The notes beneath the pieces were generated by a model that saw only the letters and a list, made by a program, of their open reading frames with translations, made no database searches and was not told the DNA's origin. Shown here piece by piece: positions 59,897-64,000 of a stretch of 64,000 nt of DNA; position 1 is the first letter of the stretch; each line of letters begins with the position of its first letter. The stretch is taken from assembly GCF_046025915.1 (NCBI RefSeq), contig NZ_JAQQFR010000003.1, positions 186,001-250,000 of the forward strand, given 5' to 3'. The position numbers and the translations under genes are program-made. This DNA is from Herbaspirillum rhizosphaerae_A (GTDB lineage: Bacteria > Pseudomonadota > Gammaproteobacteria > Burkholderiales > Burkholderiaceae_D).

Positions 59897-60625
59897 ATGG
59901 AATTTGGCATCACCTCTTACTTCATTGCTCTGGCGGCAGGCGTACTGTCGACCTTGTCGCCTTGCGTGTTGCCGCTGTTGCCGGTGATTATCGGCTCGGC
60001 CGTCCATGAACATCGTTACGGCCCGTTTGCCGTCGCGGTGGGCATGTCGGCTTCGTTCGCCATCATCGGTACCGTGCTGGCGAGCGCCGGTGCACGTCTT
60101 GGTGTGGGGCAGGGCGACTTTCAACTGGTGGCTGCGATCGTCCTGATCGTGATCGGCGTCGTGCTGTTGTCAAAGAAATTGCAAGAGCGCTTCGCCGTTG
60201 CCACTTCAGGTGCAAGCGGTGCCGGCAGCAAGATATTGTCGGCGCTGAATATCGGTGGATTGCGCGGTCAGTTTTTGGTGGGTTTGCTGCTCGGACTGAT
60301 CTGGAGTCCTTGTGTCGGCCCGACGCTGGGCGCGGCGATTACGCTCGCCAGTCAGGGACGCGACTTGCCGCAGATCGTCGCGATGATGGCGGTGTTCGGG
60401 TTGGGCGCGGGTTTGCCGATCGCCTTGCTGGGTATGCTGTCACGTCAGGCGATGCTAAAGATGCGTGGCCGGCTGCAAGGCGCCGGTTCATGGGGGAAGG
60501 CTGCGCTGGGCGTGTTGTTCATCGCCATCGGCCTACTCATCCTGACGGGATGGGACAAGTCGGTGGAAGTTTTTCTGCTCGATCATTCGCCCGACTGGCT
60601 CACGACGCTGACGACATCGCTGTAG
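59897..60625 (+). CDS. ccdA: CcdA-type thiol-disulfide electron carrier
   Basis: The 242-residue membrane protein has six hydrophobic segments and the two active Cys in LSTLSPCVLPLLP (TM1) and IWSPCVGPTLGAA (TM4). CcdA/DsbD-beta proteins carry reducing power across the inner membrane. With the preceding thioredoxin-like gene it forms a two-gene version of DsbD. Confidence 0.9.
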   Translation: MEFGITSYFIALAAGVLSTLSPCVLPLLPVIIGSAVHEHRYGPFAVAVGMSASFAIIGTVLASAGARLGVGQGDFQLVAAIVLIVIGVVLLSKKLQERFAVATSGASGAGSKILSALNIGGLRGQFLVGLLLGLIWSPCVGPTLGAAITLASQGRDLPQIVAMMAVFGLGAGLPIALLGMLSRQAMLKMRGRLQGAGSWGKAALGVLFIAIGLLILTGWDKSVEVFLLDHSPDWLTTLTTSL

Positions 60626-60639
60626 TGTGTTCTTCCTGA

Positions 60640-60666
60640 TTGAGCGGCGATAGCGTCGCCGCTCAA
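60640..60666. terminator. Hairpin between the convergent ccdA and lgt genes
   Basis: TTGAGCGGCGA and TCGCCGCTCAA form an 11-bp perfect stem with a five-base loop. There is no T-run, but its position between converging stops fits a two-way terminator. Confidence 0.6.
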
Positions 60667-60674
60667 CAGCATGC

Positions 60675-61487
60675 TCAGGCAGTCGAAACTGCTGCACTCT
60701 TTTTCTTGTACGCGATGATCAACAGCACAATCCCCAGAACGATCATCGGCACTGACAGCATCTGCCCGGCCGAGATGGTGATGCCGCCGAAGCTGACGTT
60801 GTAATCCGGCGTGCGGAAATATTCGGTGAAGAAGCGAGCGCAACCGTACAGCATCGAGAACATGCCGGCCACCGCCATGCGCGGACGCGGCTTGCGGGAA
60901 AAGAACCACAGGATGATGAACAGCAGGATGCCGTCCACTAGCATCTGATAAATCGGCGAAGGATGGCGCGGCAGGTTGTCGACGTTAGGCCAGATCATTG
61001 CCCACGGCAGCGACGGATCGGCGACGCGGCCCGGCAGTTCGGCATTGATGAAGTTGCCGAGACGGCCGGCGGCATAACCGAGCGGCACCATCGGTGCAAT
61101 GAAATCCATGATGTCCATCAGATGACGACCGCGCTTGCGGCCCCAGATGTACATCGCAATCATCACGCCGAGAAAGCCGCCATGAAAGGACATGCCGCCT
61201 TTCCACACCGCGATGATGTCGGCCGGATTGGCGAAGTAATAACTCGGGTTGTAGAACAGCACTTCGCCCAGACGACCGCCGATCACCACCCCCAGCACAC
61301 CATAGAACAGCATGTCGTCGAGGTCTTCTTTCTTCCAGCCGACGGCGGCGATGTGGGGTTGCTTGATGCGCAGGCGGCCCAGCGCGATGAACTGGGCGAA
61401 CGCCAGCAAATACATCAGGCCGTACCAGTGCACCTGCAGCGGGCCGACGGAAAAGGCGATCGGGTTGGGCATCGGGTGAATCAGCAT
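60675..61487 (-). CDS. lgt: Prolipoprotein diacylglyceryl transferase
   Basis: The 270-residue inner-membrane protein has seven hydrophobic segments and the signatures MSFHGGFLG and GRLGNFINAELPGRV. It adds diacylglycerol to the Cys of lipoproteins such as Pal. ATG 61487 (MLIHPMPNPIAF) was chosen over the longer frame to 61622. Confidence 0.97.
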   Translation of the reverse strand: MLIHPMPNPIAFSVGPLQVHWYGLMYLLAFAQFIALGRLRIKQPHIAAVGWKKEDLDDMLFYGVLGVVIGGRLGEVLFYNPSYYFANPADIIAVWKGGMSFHGGFLGVMIAMYIWGRKRGRHLMDIMDFIAPMVPLGYAAGRLGNFINAELPGRVADPSLPWAMIWPNVDNLPRHPSPIYQMLVDGILLFIILWFFSRKPRPRMAVAGMFSMLYGCARFFTEYFRTPDYNVSFGGITISAGQMLSVPMIVLGIVLLIIAYKKKSAAVSTA

Positions 61488-61536
61488 GAGAACTCTTTCA
61501 GAACGAATGTTAGGGGCTGCAGCAACTACGGTAGCG

Positions 61537-62442
61537 TCACGTTGGCGGTGTCGCCACCATGTCGAGAAACGCGCGCAACACCGGCGAAGCGCTGTCGCGC
61601 CGCCAGGCCAGGCCGGTTTCAATCAACGGTACCTTGCCGGTCAGCGGGCGATAATCGACGCCGGGACGCTGCAAGTTAGACACGGATTGTGGCACAAGTG
61701 CCATACCCATGCCAGCCGACACCAGGCCGACGATAGTTTGCATCTGAATCGCTTCTTGCCCGATGTCCGGCGTCACGCCAGCGTCGCGGAAGCAGCTCAG
61801 GATGGTGTCATGGAACGCGGGAGAAATCCGGCGCGGGAAGATGATCAGCGGTAGTTCCCGAATGCTTCTGAGCGCAATCGCATTCTTGCCGCGCACCACG
61901 CCGCTCGGAATCGCCGCCACCAGCGGCTCGGACAGCAGCGGCAGATAATCGAGCGCGCTCTGCGCTTTGTCCGGCAGGGGCGGTAACAGAAGCCCGGCGT
62001 CGATCTTGCCTTGCATCAGATCTTCCAGCTGGACGTCGGTGGTCGCTTCCCGCAGGTCGATCTGAACTTGCGGATAGCGCGCCCGGAATTGTTGTAGCAG
62101 TGGCGGCAGAATACTGTAATCCGCAGTGGAAATGAACGATAGTGATAGCAGACCTGAGGCACCGCTGGCTGCGCGCCTTGCCAGATCCGGCAGCGCGCTG
62201 GCTTGTTGCAGAAGGCGCTGCGCTTCCGGCAGCAAGGCCATCCCGGCCGGCGTCAGCGCCACGCTGCGTTTGGTGCGTGCAAACAGTGGCGTGCCCAGCA
62301 TTTCTTCCAGTGCCTGTATGGTTTGCGACAACGGCGGCTGGGTCATGTGCAAGCGTATGGCGGCACGGCCAAAGTGTTTTTCTTCGGCAACGGCAACGAA
62401 GTAGCGCAACTGGCGCAACTCCAATCTGGAATCTGCACTCAT
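61537..62442 (-). CDS. LysR-type transcriptional regulator
   Basis: The 301-residue protein has an N-terminal winged helix (LRQLRYFVAVAEEKHFGRAA, LHMTQPPLSQTIQALEEMLG) and a type 2 periplasmic-binding-like effector domain (about 95-295). It is divergent from ilvD, so ilvD is the natural target. The effector is not evident. It resembles the BenM/CatM-type subgroup in length and start. Confidence 0.9.
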   Translation of the reverse strand: MSADSRLELRQLRYFVAVAEEKHFGRAAIRLHMTQPPLSQTIQALEEMLGTPLFARTKRSVALTPAGMALLPEAQRLLQQASALPDLARRAASGASGLLSLSFISTADYSILPPLLQQFRARYPQVQIDLREATTDVQLEDLMQGKIDAGLLLPPLPDKAQSALDYLPLLSEPLVAAIPSGVVRGKNAIALRSIRELPLIIFPRRISPAFHDTILSCFRDAGVTPDIGQEAIQMQTIVGLVSAGMGMALVPQSVSNLQRPGVDYRPLTGKVPLIETGLAWRRDSASPVLRAFLDMVATPPT

Positions 62443-62477
62443 ATGTAATCCGTCTTAATCGATGACGAATCATATAT

Positions 62478-62504
62478 TTGACAGAAGGCATTGCGCAAGG
62501 CAAT
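62478..62504 (+). promoter_or_regulatory. Candidate ilvD promoter with LysR-type palindrome
   Basis: A perfect -35 TTGACA (62478-62483) is followed by the palindrome ATTGCGCAAGGCAAT (62490-62504), which has T-N11-A spacing. The -10 (near 62501-62508) is weak, as expected for an activator-dependent promoter. Confidence 0.45.
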
Positions 62505-62611
62505 CTATCCCGCAGCCAGAACCGCGTCCACGCAGTCGATGGACAGGTTCACGCCAGCTTTGTTTCTGGTGTGGACCGCATGGGATTCCATGAATTAACC
62601 AGGAGACAAGC

Positions 62612-64000
62612 ATGCCATTCAATCGCCGCTCAAAGAACATTACGCAAGGCGTTTCGCGTAGTCCGAACCGCTCGATGTATTACGCATTGGGCTATGAAAA
62701 GGAAGACTTCGACAAGCCGATGATCGGCATTGCCAACGGTCATTCCACCATCACGCCGTGCAACTCGGGTCTGCAAAAGCTGGCTGACGTGGCGATTTCA
62801 GCCATCAAACAGGCTGGCGCCAACCCGCAGGTATTCGGCACGCCGACCATCTCCGACGGGATGTCGATGGGTACGGAAGGCATGAAGTACTCGTTGATTT
62901 CACGCGAAGTCATTGCCGACTGTATCGAAACCGCGGTCAACGGCCAATGGATGGACGGCGTCGTCGTCATCGGCGGCTGCGACAAGAATATGCCGGGCGG
63001 CATGATCGCGCTGGCGCGCACCAACGTGCCGGGCATTTATGTCTACGGCGGCACCATCAAGCCGGGCAACTGGAAGGGCAAGGATCTCACCATCGTCTCG
63101 GCCTTCGAAGCCGTTGGCGAGTTCTCTGCCGGACGCATGTCGCAGGAAGACTTCGACGGCATCGAGCGCAATGCCTGTCCATCGTCGGGTTCCTGCGGCG
63201 GGATGTACACCGCCAACACCATGTCGTCGGCGTTTGAGGCGCTGGGCATGGGCCTGTTCTACTCCTCAACCATGGCCAATCCTGATGACGAAAAAACCGG
63301 TTCCGCAGCCGAGTCGGCCCGCGTGCTAGTAGAAGCCGTCAAAAAGGACATCAAGCCGCGCGACATCATCACCCGCAAGTCGATCGAAAATGCCGTCTCG
63401 CTGATCATGGCGACGGGCGGTTCCACCAACGCCGTATTGCACTTCCTGGCGATTGCCCACGCAGCGGAAGTGGAATGGACTATCGACGACTTCGAGCGCA
63501 TCCGTCAAAAAGTACCGGTCATCTGCGACCTCAAGCCATCCGGTAAATATGTGGCTACCGACCTGCACAAGGCCGGCGGCATTCCTGCTGTGCTGAAGGT
63601 ACTGCATCAAGCCGGCATGCTGCATGGCGATTGCCTGACCATCACCGGCAAGACCATCGCTGAAGAACTGGAAAACATCCCCGACCTGCGCGCTGATCAG
63701 GACGTCATTCGTCCTATCGACAAGGCGCTGTACAAGCAGGGCCATCTGGCCATCCTCAAGGGCAATCTGGCCCCGGAAGGCTGCGTCGCCAAGATCACCG
63801 GCCTCAAGAATCCGGTCATCACCGGACCGGCGCGCGTGTTCGAAGACGAATACACCGCCATGGATGCGATACTCGCCGACAAGATCAAGCCGGGCGACGT
63901 CCTCGTGATGCGTTATCTGGGCCCGAAAGGCGGACCCGGCATGCCGGAAATGCTGGCGCCGACTTCGGCGCTGATCGGCAAAGGCCTGGGTGAATCCGTC
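62612..64000 (+). CDS. ilvD: Dihydroxy-acid dehydratase (partial, C-terminus outside window)
   Basis: The visible 463 residues start MPFNRRSKNITQGVSRSPNR and contain the iron-sulfur Cys in GGCDKNMPGGMIA and ACPSSGSCGGMYTANTMSS. It makes the 2-keto acids of valine and isoleucine synthesis. AGGAGA precedes the ATG. It runs off the right edge with roughly 90-100 residues to come. Confidence 0.96.
   Translation, partial: MPFNRRSKNITQGVSRSPNRSMYYALGYEKEDFDKPMIGIANGHSTITPCNSGLQKLADVAISAIKQAGANPQVFGTPTISDGMSMGTEGMKYSLISREVIADCIETAVNGQWMDGVVVIGGCDKNMPGGMIALARTNVPGIYVYGGTIKPGNWKGKDLTIVSAFEAVGEFSAGRMSQEDFDGIERNACPSSGSCGGMYTANTMSSAFEALGMGLFYSSTMANPDDEKTGSAAESARVLVEAVKKDIKPRDIITRKSIENAVSLIMATGGSTNAVLHFLAIAHAAEVEWTIDDFERIRQKVPVICDLKPSGKYVATDLHKAGGIPAVLKVLHQAGMLHGDCLTITGKTIAEELENIPDLRADQDVIRPIDKALYKQGHLAILKGNLAPEGCVAKITGLKNPVITGPARVFEDEYTAMDAILADKIKPGDVLVMRYLGPKGGPGMPEMLAPTSALIGKGLGESV

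Noticed and set aside
62478..62723. Leader peptide attenuator for ilvD
   Set aside because: The frame is not rich in Ile, Val or Leu, and no terminator hairpin precedes ilvD.
1..64000. CRISPR array, prophage or insertion sequence
   Set aside because: No regularly spaced short repeats and no transposase, integrase or phage structural genes were seen on either strand.

Overview
The window looks like chromosomal DNA from a betaproteobacterium of the order Burkholderiales, most likely Oxalobacteraceae (Herbaspirillum/Collimonas/Herminiimonas-like). The reasons are the run gyrA-serC-pheA-hisC-tyrA-aroA-cmk-rpsA-ihfB-lapA-lapB, the zapB-zapA-6S RNA group, a ZTP riboswitch in front of glyA, and the character of the proteins. 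The genus is an inference. Nearly everything is core housekeeping. I saw no transposase, integrase, phage gene, toxin-antitoxin pair, restriction system or CRISPR array.

Layout. 1-2295: a partial DUF423 membrane protein, a haem-utilisation gene (hmuS), a perfect 19-bp Fur box followed by a terminator-ended non-coding stretch that looks like an iron-regulated small RNA, and tRNA-Lys. 2363-7740: the complete tol-pal envelope cluster (tolQ-tolR-tolA-tolB-pal-cpoB with ybgC), all on the minus strand. 7758-10831: a YdfG-type dehydrogenase, then ZTP riboswitch-glyA-nrdR. 11038-13113: 6S RNA, zapA, zapB and an AlkA-type DNA glycosylase. 13318-18870: a DUF1311 protein, two copies of a ~158-bp repeat, tmRNA and a 1263-residue AsmA/DUF748-like protein. 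19008-22147: gph, ubiG and two different OmpA-type proteins. 22476-34119: gyrA and the aromatic amino acid supercluster, ending in rpsA and ihfB.

34341-38214 holds LPS/envelope genes (lapA, lapB, ugd, hldA). A ComEA-like protein, a GAF-GGDEF diguanylate cyclase and manC follow. 41635-45077 is the dnaX-ybaB-yciI-recR group; dnaX carries a run of nine A with an immediate stop in the -1 frame. 45251-49457 is a CoA-transferase with a NitT/TauT-type ABC importer of unknown substrate. 50163-59262 is the sugar catabolism block: pgi-zwf-hexR-(AGE epimerase)-tal on one strand, divergent from edd-eda, with HexR-like operators on both sides of the shared control region. The window closes with a thioredoxin/CcdA pair, lgt, and a LysR regulator divergent from ilvD, which runs off the end.

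How the parts work together: glucose-6-phosphate from Pgi is oxidised by Zwf and split through Edd/Eda (Entner-Doudoroff), while Tal links to the pentose phosphates, all plausibly under KDPG-responsive HexR control. The aromatic block makes Phe and Tyr from chorismate. The Tol-Pal, OmpA, Lap, Ugd, HldA, ManC and Lgt genes serve the envelope. The points most worth a second look are the Fur-box small RNA candidate, the dnaX A9 site, the riboswitch-terminator overlap before glyA, the ssrA-adjacent repeat, the 105-bp inverted repeat on the serC stop codon, and alanine at GyrA position 83.
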